54,913 bases of DNA from Naasia sp. Its GTDB lineage: Bacteria > Actinomycetota > Actinomycetes > Actinomycetales > Microbacteriaceae. The notes below the pieces were generated by a model. The model saw only the letters and a list, made by a program, of their open reading frames with translations. It was not told where the DNA came from and did not search any database. The DNA is taken from assembly GCA_025463675.1 (NCBI GenBank), contig JAODAX010000089.1, positions 1 through 54,913 on the forward strand. The letters are read 5' to 3'. How positions within the stretch are numbered: position 1 is the stretch's first letter; the number at the start of each line of letters is the position of its first letter. This document shows, piece by piece, positions 9,433 through 20,174 of the stretch. The position numbers and the translations under genes were made by a program.

Positions 9433-10248
9433 CTATCGGGCGATGGGCGCTTCCGGCGTCGTCGCGGTCGCCCGCGCCCCATCCTCCTCGGACTCCGCGG
9501 GGCCGTCCTGCTCCTTCTCCCAATCGTCACGGACCAGGCGGTACCAGATGTAGAGCGCCGCAGCCGAGAAGAGCACCCACTCGACGGCGTAGAAGAGGTT
9601 GAGGAAGTTGAGCTCCACCTCGGTCTGCGGGGCGGGGGAGGTGATGTCGGCGAGCGGTGCGGGAGCCTCGCCGAGCGTCAGGTAGCCGGTGTATGCGGGG
9701 ATCGCGTCCTGCCATTGGTCGTTGACGAGCGCGGCGATCGACATCTCGGTCGGGTGCTTCCGGGCCTCGAGGGGCGGCGTCGGCGACTCGGACTGCAGGT
9801 AGCGTCCCGCGACCTCGTCGAGCGCCGGGCCGCCGGCGCTGTTCCACTCCCGGGCTGCCGCCACGGCCACCGCCTCCTCGGGCGTCCAGCCGGCCGCCAC
9901 CGCCAGGGTCGCCGCGTCGCCGGTTCCCCAACGACCGATCACCCAGAACCCGTCGCGCCCCTCGTCGAACCGCTCGGCGAGGACGAGGAAGTCGCCCTCC
10001 ACCCATGCGCCGTCGGCCCGCACCAGCTGGCCGACCGCCTGGTCGCCGACGGGCTCCTGGGGCGCCGCCACGTCCTGCAGCGTCAGCACCGTCTCCGTCG
10101 GTCGCTCCAGGATGTCGCCGTTCTGCACGGCGCGGCTCAGCTGCCACTGCCCCAGGAAGGCGAACGCGAACGCGACCCCGATGGACAGGATGAGCAGCCC
10201 GATCGACTTGGGGCGGGCGGCGACCGTGGCGAACGAGGGGGCTGTCAC
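9433..10248 (-). CDS. SURF1 family cytochrome c oxidase assembly protein
   Basis: This 271-residue protein starts at a GTG (10248) that overlaps the glpD stop as GTGA. It has the SURF1 layout: an N-terminal membrane helix (SIGLLILSIGVAFAFAFLGQWQLSRA, with the conserved GxWQL-like motif), a large extracytoplasmic domain with conserved RYLQ-type and VEWVLF elements, and a C-terminal membrane helix (NLFYAVEWVLFSAAALYIWYRLV). SURF1 proteins help insert haem during aa3 oxidase assembly. The cytoplasmic tail is acidic and low in complexity. Its last codons lie in a copy of the adjoining tandem repeat. Confidence 0.9.
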   Translation of the reverse strand: MTAPSFATVAARPKSIGLLILSIGVAFAFAFLGQWQLSRAVQNGDILERPTETVLTLQDVAAPQEPVGDQAVGQLVRADGAWVEGDFLVLAERFDEGRDGFWVIGRWGTGDAATLAVAAGWTPEEAVAVAAAREWNSAGGPALDEVAGRYLQSESPTPPLEARKHPTEMSIAALVNDQWQDAIPAYTGYLTLGEAPAPLADITSPAPQTEVELNFLNLFYAVEWVLFSAAALYIWYRLVRDDWEKEQDGPAESEEDGARATATTPEAPIAR

Positions 10249-11981
10249 GGAGTGGGCACCGTCACGATGTCGGGGGCCTCCAGGCGCACGCGGTCGGCGG
10301 ACTCGTCATCCGGCTGCAGCTGGCTCTCCCGCTCCGCCTGCACGCGGCGCAGGTAGGTCTGCACCTCCCGCTCGACGGTCACGGCGTCCCAGCCGAGCAC
10401 CTCGCCCATCAGCCGGGCGGCGACCGGCGCCGCCGAGACACCGCGGTCCCACGCCTCGATCGAGATGCGGGTGCGGCGGGCGAGCACGTCCTCGAGGTGC
10501 AGCGCGCCCTCATGGCTCGCCGCGTAGACGACTTCCGCCTCGATGTAGTCGTCGGCGCCGGGCAGCGGCTCGCCCAGCTCCGGCCGGGCGCGGATGAGGT
10601 CGAGGATCTCGTCGGTCAGCACGCCGTAGCGGTTGAGGAGGTGCTCGATCCGCACGCGGTGCACCCCGAAGGCGCGGGCGATCTTGCTGCGCTTGTTCCA
10701 CGCAGCCTGGTAGCCCTCCGCACCGAGTAGCGCGATGTCCTGCGTCGTCGAGGGCGGGATCCGGCCGTCGAGCGCCGCCGCCGCCTCGTCGATCGCGTCC
10801 TTCGCCATCACCCGATAGGTGGTCCACTTGCCGCCGGCGACCACGACGAGGCCGGGCACCGAGTGCGCGACGATGTGTTCGCGGGACAGTTTGCTGGTCT
10901 GGTCGCTCTCGCCGGCCAGCAGCGGGCGCAGGCCCGCGTAGACGCCCTCCACGTCCTCGCGCGTCAGCTTGACCGCGAGGATCTTGTTGACGTGGTCGAG
11001 CACATAGTCGATGTCGGCGGCGGTCGCGGCCGGGTGCGCCTTGTCCAGGTCCCAGTCGGTGTCGGTGGTGCCGATGATCCAGTGCCGGCCCCACGGGATG
11101 ACGAAGAGCACGCTCTTCTCCGTGCGGAGGATGACGCCCATCTTCGATTGGAAGCGGTCGCGCGGCACCACCAGGTGGATGCCCTTCGAGGCGCGCACCT
11201 TGAACTGGCCGCGCTCCCCGACCATCGCCTGGGTCTCGTCCGTCCAGACGCCTGTCGCGTTGACCACCTGCTTCGCGCGGATGTCGAACCGCTCGCCGGT
11301 CTCCAAGTCGTGCGCCTTAGCGCCGACCACCCGCTCGCCCACCTTGAGGAAGCCCTCGATGCGGACGCGGTTCGCGACGTGGGCGCCGTAGAAGGAGGCC
11401 GTGCGGGCCAGGTTCGCCACGTAGCGGGCGTCGTCCACCTGGGCGTCGTAGTAGGTGAGCCCGCCGGTGAACGCGTCCCCCTTGAGGCTCGGGATGGCGC
11501 GCAGCATCTGCCTGCGGGTCAGATGGCGGTGGTGGGGCACGCCCGGCGGGCGGCCGCCCGACCAGCTGAACACGTCGTAGAGCGCCATGCCGGCGCCGAT
11601 GTAGAAGCGCTCCCACACTCGGTGCGTGAGCGGGTAGAGGAACCGCACGGGCTTGACGATGTGCGGCGCGATGCGCTGCAGCAGCAGGCCGCGCTCGATC
11701 AGCGCCTCGCGGACCAGCCCGAAGTCCAGCTGCTCCAGGTAGCGGATGCCGCCGTGCACCAGCTTCGAGGACCGGCTCGACGTGCCTGAGGCCCAGTCGC
11801 GGGCCTCCACGAGGCCGACGCGCAGACCCCGCGTGACGGCGTCGAGAGCGGCACCGGTGCCGACGATGCCCCCGCCGATGACGAGGATGTCGAGCTCCTT
11901 CTCCTTCAGTGCGCGCACCGCTGCCGCGCGCTCCTCCGGACCGAGCTTCGCCGACAGCGAGACGCTGTTTCCCTGGGCCAT
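10245..11981 (-). CDS. glpD: FAD-dependent glycerol-3-phosphate dehydrogenase
   Basis: The 578-residue flavoprotein oxidises glycerol-3-phosphate to dihydroxyacetone phosphate at the membrane and feeds electrons to quinone. A strong GGAGGA precedes the ATG at 11981. Near residue 35 lies the Rossmann FAD motif DILVIGGGIVGTGAALDA; SSRSSKLVHGGIRYLEQ, the GlpD signature, follows. The middle shows WIIGTTDTDWD and GLRPLL, and the last 120 residues form the helical C-terminal GlpD domain. No glpK or glpF is nearby. Translational coupling to the SURF1 gene suggests cotranscription of respiratory functions. Confidence 0.96.
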   Translation of the reverse strand: MAQGNSVSLSAKLGPEERAAAVRALKEKELDILVIGGGIVGTGAALDAVTRGLRVGLVEARDWASGTSSRSSKLVHGGIRYLEQLDFGLVREALIERGLLLQRIAPHIVKPVRFLYPLTHRVWERFYIGAGMALYDVFSWSGGRPPGVPHHRHLTRRQMLRAIPSLKGDAFTGGLTYYDAQVDDARYVANLARTASFYGAHVANRVRIEGFLKVGERVVGAKAHDLETGERFDIRAKQVVNATGVWTDETQAMVGERGQFKVRASKGIHLVVPRDRFQSKMGVILRTEKSVLFVIPWGRHWIIGTTDTDWDLDKAHPAATAADIDYVLDHVNKILAVKLTREDVEGVYAGLRPLLAGESDQTSKLSREHIVAHSVPGLVVVAGGKWTTYRVMAKDAIDEAAAALDGRIPPSTTQDIALLGAEGYQAAWNKRSKIARAFGVHRVRIEHLLNRYGVLTDEILDLIRARPELGEPLPGADDYIEAEVVYAASHEGALHLEDVLARRTRISIEAWDRGVSAAPVAARLMGEVLGWDAVTVEREVQTYLRRVQAERESQLQPDDESADRVRLEAPDIVTVPTP

Positions 11982-12047
11982 GCTTCCTCCTGCCCTGGCT
12001 GATGTTGCTTGGTGGTGCGACGCCGGTGGGGCGGGTGCCTCGCCGGC

Positions 12048-13172
12048 CTACTGCGCGGGATACGGGGCCACGACGACCTCGACCCGCTGGAACTCCTTCA
12101 AGTCCGAATACCCCGTCGTGGCCATCGACCTCTTCAACGCACCGATCAGGTTCGCTGTTCCGTCGGCGACGGGGGTGGGGCCGAACAGGATCTGCTCGAG
12201 CGGCGCGACCTGGCCGACCGCGACGCGGTTGCCGCGCGGCAGCTCCGCGTGGTGCGCCTCCGGCCCCCAATGCCAGCCGCCGCCCGGCGCGTCCGTGGCG
12301 CGGGCGAGGGCGGTGCCGAGCATCACGGCATCGGCGCCGACCGCGATCGCCTTCACGATGTCGCCCGCGGTGCCGAGCCCACCGTCCGCGATCACGTGCA
12401 CGTAACGTCCGCCGGACTCGTCGAGGTAGTCGCGGCGCGCGCCGGCCGCATCGGCCACCGCGGTGGCCATGGGCGCGTGAATGCCGAGCGCCGCCCGGGT
12501 GGTGGAGGCGGCGCCCCCGCCGAACCCGACGAGCACGCCGGCCGCGCCGGTGCGCATCAGGTGCAGCGCCGCCATGTAGGTGGAGGCGCCACCCACGATG
12601 ACCGGGACGTCGAGCTCGTAGATGAACTCTTTGAGGTTCAGCGGGGTGCGCGACTTGGAGACGTGCTCCGCCGAGACGGTGGTGCCGCGGATGACGAACA
12701 GGTCGACGCCCGCCTCGAGCACCGTGCGGTAGTGCTCCTGGGTGCGCTGCGGGCTGAGCGCCCCGGCGACGGGGACGCCCGCCGCGCGGATCTCGGCGAG
12801 GCGCGAACTGATCAGCTCCGGGCGGATGGGCGCGGCGTAGATGCGCTGCATCGCCGCGGTCACCTCGCCGGGGTCGAGGGAGCGCAACTCCTCGAGCTTC
12901 CGCTCGACGTCGTCGTAGCGGGTCCAGAGGCCTTCGAGGTTGAGCACGCCGAGCCCGCCGAGCCGCCCGATCGCGATCGCCGTCTCCGGGGACGCGACGG
13001 AATCCATCGGCGCGGAGAGCACGGGGATATCGAACGCGAACGCGTCGATCGTCCACGTCGTCGAGACGTCCTCCGGGTCCCGGGTGCGCCGCGACGGCAC
13101 GACCGCGATGTCGTCGAACGCGTACGCCCGCCGGGCCCGCTTGGCGCGCCCGATCTCGAACTCCATGCTCAC
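12048..13172 (-). CDS. guaB3: GuaB3-family IMP dehydrogenase-related protein
   Basis: A single TIM-barrel protein without CBS domains (MEFEIGRAKRARRAYAFDDIAVVPSRRTR), matching actinobacterial GuaB3. IADGGLGTAGDI and the phosphate-binding segment ADAVMLGTALARA are present. The catalytic loop that reads GPGSICTTR in true IMP dehydrogenase is GGGAASTTR here, and I find no cysteine in the whole protein, so classical IMPDH chemistry is unlikely. Two starts compete: GTG 13172 lies 6 nt after TAGGCT (leaderless pattern, used here), while ATG 13166 has GGAGG 7 nt upstream. It belongs to the purine group with guaA and guaB; its substrate is unknown. Confidence 0.93.
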   Translation of the reverse strand: MSMEFEIGRAKRARRAYAFDDIAVVPSRRTRDPEDVSTTWTIDAFAFDIPVLSAPMDSVASPETAIAIGRLGGLGVLNLEGLWTRYDDVERKLEELRSLDPGEVTAAMQRIYAAPIRPELISSRLAEIRAAGVPVAGALSPQRTQEHYRTVLEAGVDLFVIRGTTVSAEHVSKSRTPLNLKEFIYELDVPVIVGGASTYMAALHLMRTGAAGVLVGFGGGAASTTRAALGIHAPMATAVADAAGARRDYLDESGGRYVHVIADGGLGTAGDIVKAIAVGADAVMLGTALARATDAPGGGWHWGPEAHHAELPRGNRVAVGQVAPLEQILFGPTPVADGTANLIGALKRSMATTGYSDLKEFQRVEVVVAPYPAQ

Positions 13173-13215
13173 CCCTCCAGCCTACCGACCCCTCCATGTC
13201 CCTTTCCCAGGTGAG

Positions 13216-13277
13216 CGCGGTAGTAACGACCTCGGCGCACCCGACAGAACTACCGCGCCGAGGTCGTTACTACCGCG
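13216..13277. repeat. Long perfect inverted repeat, copy 1 of the TCGCCGCGGTAG family
   Basis: Arms 13216-13238 and 13255-13277 are perfect 23-bp complements (CGCGGTAGTAACGACCTCGG... on the plus strand) around a 16-nt loop. The right arm overlaps the end of the AbiEi-like gene and supplies its TAG stop. Similar palindromes sharing TCGCCGCGGTAG occur near 14322 and 37205. It probably acts as a terminator on the minus strand. Confidence 0.85.
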
Positions 13278-14214
13278 GCGAGCGCCGGAGCCCACTCGAG
13301 CGAACGATGCTGTCGAGGCGAGCCGGGTCCATCACGTCTGCCCAAATCGCCCGGAAGAAGCCGGTCGACCGACGACGCAGCCGGTCCTCGCGCTGCTTCT
13401 CGAGCCACACGACCTGCGCCGGCGATTTCCCTTGCAGGTACTCGGGGCGCTCGTACTTCACGGCCCCGTCGAACTCGCCGATGACCCCGTAGTCGGGCCA
13501 GTAGAAGTCCACGCGCCCGATCAGGCCGCGTTCGTCGGAGATCGGCGCCTGGAGCACCGGCGGCGGGTATCCGAGCTCGTGGAGCCGGGCCCGGGTGATC
13601 GACTCCCCGAAGGACTCCGAGGCGGCAACCGAAAAGCCGACTGCCGTGAGCGCGCGACTGGCGTGGCGCCTCGGCCGAAGTCGGGCCAGCTCCGCCAGCA
13701 GCTCCTCGCGCGTAACCGGGCCCGGGTCGCGCGTCCTACGGGCGGCGTCGAGCACCCCGACCGCTGCGGGAAAATCCCACTCGAGAGCCTGCTGCACCGC
13801 CGTCGATGCCAGACCCGTGACGAGAAGCTCGCCCACCTCGTTGACGCGGACACCGGTGAGATCCATGACGCGACGACGGACGTCGCCGGAGGATCGCCCG
13901 CCGGCGCGATCGGCGACCGCCACGTGCACCTCGTCGGTCCACGGCGCGAGGCGTGGAAGATGCCACGCGGCGGCGGCTGAGGGGCCGCAGAAGACGATGT
14001 CCTTACCCGACACCGCTGCAACTGCATGCATCCGCACCAGCTGACGTTCGCGGCTGTCGAGTTCCGCCCACCGATCGGCCCGGCAATATGCGCCGCGGCG
14101 GATCCGCACCACCTCCCCGCGCGCCAGCGCCCGCTGCAGCGTCCGGTCGGACATCCCCGTGCGGGACAGATCATCCGAGAGCAGGAGGGTGGAGCCGGTG
14201 TCGAGGTCGGTCAC
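13270..14214 (-). CDS. AbiEi-like N-terminus fused to Vsr/DUF559-like nuclease fold, orphan
   Basis: The N-terminal 110 residues resemble AbiEi-type antitoxin/regulator domains (winged helix near RTLQRALARGEVVRIRRGAYC). The C-terminal part, RVDFYWPDYGVIGEFDG, followed by K-x-R-E-D-R-LRR and RAIWAD, resembles the Vsr/DUF559 PD-(D/E)xK nuclease fold. No AbiEii toxin gene is adjacent. Such orphan proteins are common in actinobacteria and their function is unknown. GTG 14214 lies 6 nt after GATACT, giving 314 residues; the frame stays open to a TTG at 14256. The stop codon lies inside an inverted repeat. Domain calls are from visual pattern only. Confidence 0.75.
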   Translation of the reverse strand: MTDLDTGSTLLLSDDLSRTGMSDRTLQRALARGEVVRIRRGAYCRADRWAELDSRERQLVRMHAVAAVSGKDIVFCGPSAAAAWHLPRLAPWTDEVHVAVADRAGGRSSGDVRRRVMDLTGVRVNEVGELLVTGLASTAVQQALEWDFPAAVGVLDAARRTRDPGPVTREELLAELARLRPRRHASRALTAVGFSVAASESFGESITRARLHELGYPPPVLQAPISDERGLIGRVDFYWPDYGVIGEFDGAVKYERPEYLQGKSPAQVVWLEKQREDRLRRRSTGFFRAIWADVMDPARLDSIVRSSGLRRSPR

Positions 14215-14321
14215 CCGGGGAGTATCGATCACCGTGTCCGGTCGGCCGTCCACCAAACCCCGGAACGGCGCACTGCGTCGGAGATGCCCGCCATGGGGAG
14301 GAGACGTTCGGCGCTACCGAA

Positions 14322-14376
14322 CGACCTCGGCGCGGTAGTTGTTTCAACCGCGCCGAGGTCGCTTCTACCGCGGCGA
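14322..14376. repeat. Inverted repeat, copy 2 of the TCGCCGCGGTAG family
   Basis: Arms 14322-14336 and 14347-14361 (CGACCTCGGCGCGGT with its complement) form a 15-bp stem, followed on the plus strand by CTACCGCGGCGA (14365-14376). It sits just downstream of guaB and shares the ACGACCTCGGCGC element with copy 1. It is a likely terminator for guaB. Confidence 0.8.
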
Positions 14377-14388
14377 ACCCGTACCAGG

Positions 14389-16093
<1,705 letters not shown>

Positions 16094-17401
16094 GTGGCAC
16101 TCGCCAAGCATTCGACGTTCCGCAGATCGGCGGGATTGGTCAGTCTGCTTCTGACGGCCCTCGTGGCGCTGCTCACCTTCCTCTCCGCGTCTCCCGCGTC
16201 CGCCGACGAGGCGAACATGGACGAGCCATTCCGCGTGAGCGGCAACGTGCAGAACAAGGGCGAGCCGCTCGAGGACGTCCTGATCACCGTGACCGGCCCC
16301 GGCGGCTACGAGGTCGAAGTCGAGACGGACGCCGAGGGCAAGTGGCGCGTTGGCGTCCCGGAGGAGGAGGAGTACGAGGTCACCCTCGACGAGTCCACGC
16401 TCCCCGACGGCGTCGCGGTGGTGGAGGGCTCCAATGTCCGCACCGTCGAGGTGGGCCCGGCGGGCCGCGTCTCCACCAACTTCTTCATCGGCGTAGGCGA
16501 GCGCAACGTCACCTCGTTCTTCGACCAGTTCGTGGAGCGACTGGCCACCGGCCTCAACTTCGGCCTGATGCTCGCGCTCGCCTCGATCGGCGCATCACTC
16601 GTCTTCGGCACGACGCGCCTGTCGAACTTCGCGCACGCCGAGATGGTGACCTTCGGCGCGGTGATGGCGTACTTCCTGTCGGTGGCGATCGCGCTGCCGA
16701 TCTACCTCGCGATCCCGTTGGCTGTGCTGCTGAGCGGCGTCTTCGGCCTCGCGATGGACGCGGGCCTCTGGCGCCCACTCCGGCGCAAGGGCCTCGGCAC
16801 CGTCCAGTTGATGATCGTCAGCATCGGCCTCAGCCTCGCGCTGCGCTACATCTTCCAGTTCTTCATCGGCGGCGGCACGGTGCAGCTGCCCGGCTCGAAC
16901 TCGCCGCAGATTCCGCTTTTCGGTGCGGTCTCGCTGAGCGTCATCGACATCGTCAGCATGGCGATCAGCATCGTGGTGATCGCCGCCTTCGCGTTCTGGC
17001 TGCTGCGCACCCGGATCGGCAAGGCCACCCGCGCGATCAGCGACAACCCGTCGCTCGCGGCCGCGTCCGGCATCGACGTCGACCGTGTGGTGCGAATCGT
17101 GTGGATCATCGCGGCGGGACTCGCGGGTCTCGCCGGTGTGCTCTACGCCTACTACCGGCCCGGCATCAAGTGGGACATGGGCGCTCAGATCCTGCTGCTC
17201 GTGTTCGCCGCCATCACCCTCGGCGGGCTCGGCACCGCGTTCGGCGCACTGGTCGGCTCGCTGATCGTCGGCACCCTGGTGGAGATCTCCAGCCTCTGGA
17301 TCCCCGCGGACCTCAAATACGTCGGCGCGCTCGTTCTGCTCATTCTGATCCTCCTGTTCCGACCACAGGGCATCCTCGGCCGGCGCGAGAGAATAGGTTA
17401 G
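16094..17401 (+). CDS. livH: Branched-chain amino acid ABC permease LivH with N-terminal exported CnaB-like domain
   Basis: A GTG start with GGAGG 5 nt upstream gives 435 residues. Residues 1-38 form a signal peptide or first membrane segment ending SASPASADEA. Residues 45-132 look like a carboxypeptidase-regulatory/CnaB beta-sandwich (FRVSGNVQNKGEPLEDVLITV ... TDAEGKWRVGVP), predicted outside the cell. The LivH permease follows from about residue 143 (LNFGLMLALASIGASLVFGTT through GGLGTAFGALVGSLIVG), with the permease coupling motif near the end. Ordinary LivH is about 290 residues, so the extra module is distinctive. First gene of livH-livM-livG-livF. Confidence 0.9.
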   Translation: MALAKHSTFRRSAGLVSLLLTALVALLTFLSASPASADEANMDEPFRVSGNVQNKGEPLEDVLITVTGPGGYEVEVETDAEGKWRVGVPEEEEYEVTLDESTLPDGVAVVEGSNVRTVEVGPAGRVSTNFFIGVGERNVTSFFDQFVERLATGLNFGLMLALASIGASLVFGTTRLSNFAHAEMVTFGAVMAYFLSVAIALPIYLAIPLAVLLSGVFGLAMDAGLWRPLRRKGLGTVQLMIVSIGLSLALRYIFQFFIGGGTVQLPGSNSPQIPLFGAVSLSVIDIVSMAISIVVIAAFAFWLLRTRIGKATRAISDNPSLAAASGIDVDRVVRIVWIIAAGLAGLAGVLYAYYRPGIKWDMGAQILLLVFAAITLGGLGTAFGALVGSLIVGTLVEISSLWIPADLKYVGALVLLILILLFRPQGILGRRERIG

Positions 17402-17411
17402 GGGTCCGCAC

Positions 17412-18389
17412 ATGGACTGGGGACAGATCCTGTCGAACACCGCGTCGAGCCTCATCGGGCCGGCGACGATCGCCTATGCCCTCGCGGCGATCGGCCTCTC
17501 GGTGCACTTCGGCTACGCCGGCCTCATCAACATGGGCATCGCCGGGTTCATGGCGATCGGCGCATACGGCTACGCGATCTCGGCGCTCACCTTCGGGTTG
17601 CCGTGGTGGGCGGGCTTTCTGGTGGGCATCGGCGCGAGCATCGTCTTCGCGCTGATCCTCGGCATACCCACCCTGCGATTGCGGGGGGATTACCTGGCGA
17701 TCGTGACCATCGCCGCCGCCGAGGTGCTCCGCCTGCTGTTCCTCACCGGCGAGTTCGACGACGTGACCGGCTCCGCCGATGGCCTGAGCGGCTACCACGC
17801 CAGCTTCCGCGCCGCGAACCCGATCCCGGACGGCACCTACGGCTTCGGCCCGTGGACGTACAACGCCAACGGCTGGTGGGTGCGGATCCTCGGCATCGCC
17901 ATCGTGGCGATCGTCGCCCTCATCGTCTGGTCGCTGATGCGCAGCCCGTGGGGCCGGGTACTGAAGGGCATCCGCGAGGACGAGGATGCGGTGCGTGCGC
18001 TGGGCAAGAACGTGTTCGCCTACAAGCTCCAGGCGCTGATGCTCGGCGGCGTGTTCGGCGCGCTCGGCGGCATCGTCTACGCGCTGCCGTCGGCCGTGAA
18101 CCCCGGCGTCTACGTGACCTCGCTCACCTTTTTCGTCTACACCGCACTGCTGCTCGGCGGCGCCGCCACGATCTTCGGGCCGATCCTCGGCTCGGTCATC
18201 TTCTGGGTGCTGCAGACGTTCCTCAGCAACGTGCTGCCCGCCCTGGCGACCTCCGGCATCCTCCCGGTCACCAGCACGCAGGCCAGCACCCTGCGCTTCG
18301 TCCTGGTGGGCGTGATCCTGATGCTCATCGTGATCTTCAGCCCACAGGGGATCCTGGGCAACAAAAAGGAGCTCACCTTTGTCAAGTGA
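17412..18389 (+). CDS. livM: Branched-chain amino acid ABC permease LivM
   Basis: This 325-residue polytopic permease starts MDWGQILSNTASSLIGPATI, 10 nt after livH. It carries the LivM landmarks: GLSVHFGYAGLINMGIAGFMAIGAY near residues 28-52, the segment LRLRGDYLAIVTIAAAEVLR, and the cytoplasmic coupling loop SPWGRVLKGIREDEDAVRALGKN that contacts the ATPases. It pairs with LivH to form the membrane channel. Its stop overlaps the start of livG by 11 nt. Confidence 0.95.
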   Translation: MDWGQILSNTASSLIGPATIAYALAAIGLSVHFGYAGLINMGIAGFMAIGAYGYAISALTFGLPWWAGFLVGIGASIVFALILGIPTLRLRGDYLAIVTIAAAEVLRLLFLTGEFDDVTGSADGLSGYHASFRAANPIPDGTYGFGPWTYNANGWWVRILGIAIVAIVALIVWSLMRSPWGRVLKGIREDEDAVRALGKNVFAYKLQALMLGGVFGALGGIVYALPSAVNPGVYVTSLTFFVYTALLLGGAATIFGPILGSVIFWVLQTFLSNVLPALATSGILPVTSTQASTLRFVLVGVILMLIVIFSPQGILGNKKELTFVK

Positions 18390-19274
18390 TGTCACGCCGA
18401 ACGCTCCGCGGCCGAAGTCCACGGGGCTGCACTCTGGACCCATCCAGCCGGGTGTGGCGAAGGTCGACCCGATCATCGTCGCCGACGGCATCAAGCGCAC
18501 GTTCGGCGGCCTGACCGCGGTGGACGTGGACCACCTCGAGGTGCCGCGCCACGCGATCACCGCGCTCATCGGCCCTAATGGCGCGGGCAAGACCACGCTG
18601 TTCAACCTGCTGACCGGCTTCGACAAGCCCGACGCCGGCACCTGGTCGTTCGACGGTCAGTCCCTCTCGGGCAAGCCGGCCTACCGGGTCGCCCGGATGG
18701 GCCAGGTCCGCACGTTCCAGCTGACCAAGGCGCTCGGTCTGCTCACCGTCCTCGAGAACATGAAACTCGGCGCGAAGGAGCAGACCGGCGAGAAGTTCTG
18801 GCTCAGCCTGTTCCCCGGCTTCTGGCGCCGTCAGGAGGCGGCCATCGAGGAGAAGGCGCGCGAGCTGCTCGTCAAGTTCAAGCTCGACGCCAAGGAGGCG
18901 GACTTCGCCGCCAGCCTCTCCGGCGGGCAACGCAAGCTCCTCGAGATGGCCCGGGCGCTGATGACCGACCCCACCCTCGTCATGCTCGACGAGCCGATGG
19001 CCGGCGTGAATCCGGCCCTCACGCAGTCGCTGCTGGACAAGATCCTCGATCTCAAGGACGAGGGCATGACGGTGCTGTTCGTCGAGCACGACATGGCCAT
19101 GGTGCGGCACATCGCCGACTGGGTCGTGGTGATGGCGGAGGGCCGCATCGTGGCCGAGGGGCCGCCGGCCGATGTGATGCAGAACCCCGCCGTGATCGAC
19201 GCGTACCTGGGCGCGCACCAGGAGCTCGACCTGGGCGTTGTGACAGGCCGGCACACAGCGGATGAGGTGGAGTG

Positions 19275-19275
<1 letters not shown>
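18379..19275 (+). CDS. livG: Branched-chain amino acid ABC transporter ATPase LivG (TTG start)
   Basis: The start is a TTG at 18379, inside livM, with a good AAGGAG 7 nt upstream. The 298-residue ATPase has Walker A GPNGAGKTT, Q-loop FQLTKALGL, signature SLSGGQRKLLEMARALM, Walker B TLVMLDEPMAG and the H-loop histidine in LFVEHDMAM. The LivG-type C-terminal extension ends with YLGAHQELDLG. It has a tail of about 35 N-terminal residues before the domain (SSDVTPNAPRPKSTG), longer than typical. It energises the LivHM permease with LivF. Confidence 0.95.
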
Positions 19276-20018
<743 letters not shown>

Positions 20019-20032
20019 CACCCTCGCACTAC

Positions 20033-20076
20033 GCGAGAACGGGCGGCTTCCCCTCGGGGTGGCCGCCCGTTCTCGC
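20033..20076. terminator. Strong terminator hairpin after livF
   Basis: Perfect 15-bp arms, GCGAGAACGGGCGGC at 20033-20047 and its complement at 20062-20076, enclose a loop that itself contains CCCC/GGGG. It lies between convergent livF and livK. No U tract follows, as is common in high-GC actinobacteria. Confidence 0.85.
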
Positions 20077-20130
20077 TACGGTGCCGCTCAACCGCCACTG
20101 AAGGCCGCCGGGGCGCCGGAGGAACAGGAA

Positions 20131-20158
20131 AGTGCCCCGACCTTGCGGCCGGGGCACT
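20131..20158. terminator. Terminator hairpin after livK
   Basis: AGTGCCCCG at 20131-20139 pairs with CGGGGCACT at 20150-20158, directly downstream of the livK stop on the minus strand. It probably ends livK transcripts while the neighbouring hairpin ends livF. Confidence 0.75.
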
Positions 20159-20174
20159 CCCTGTCGCTGAGGGT

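Noticed and set aside
11317-13197. Long minus-strand frame across guaB3 and glpD
   Set aside because: Low-complexity Arg-rich shadow in another frame of two well-supported genes.
13270-14256. Complete type IV toxin-antitoxin pair at the AbiEi-like gene
   Set aside because: No AbiEii-like nucleotidyltransferase gene is adjacent; both neighbours are purine genes.
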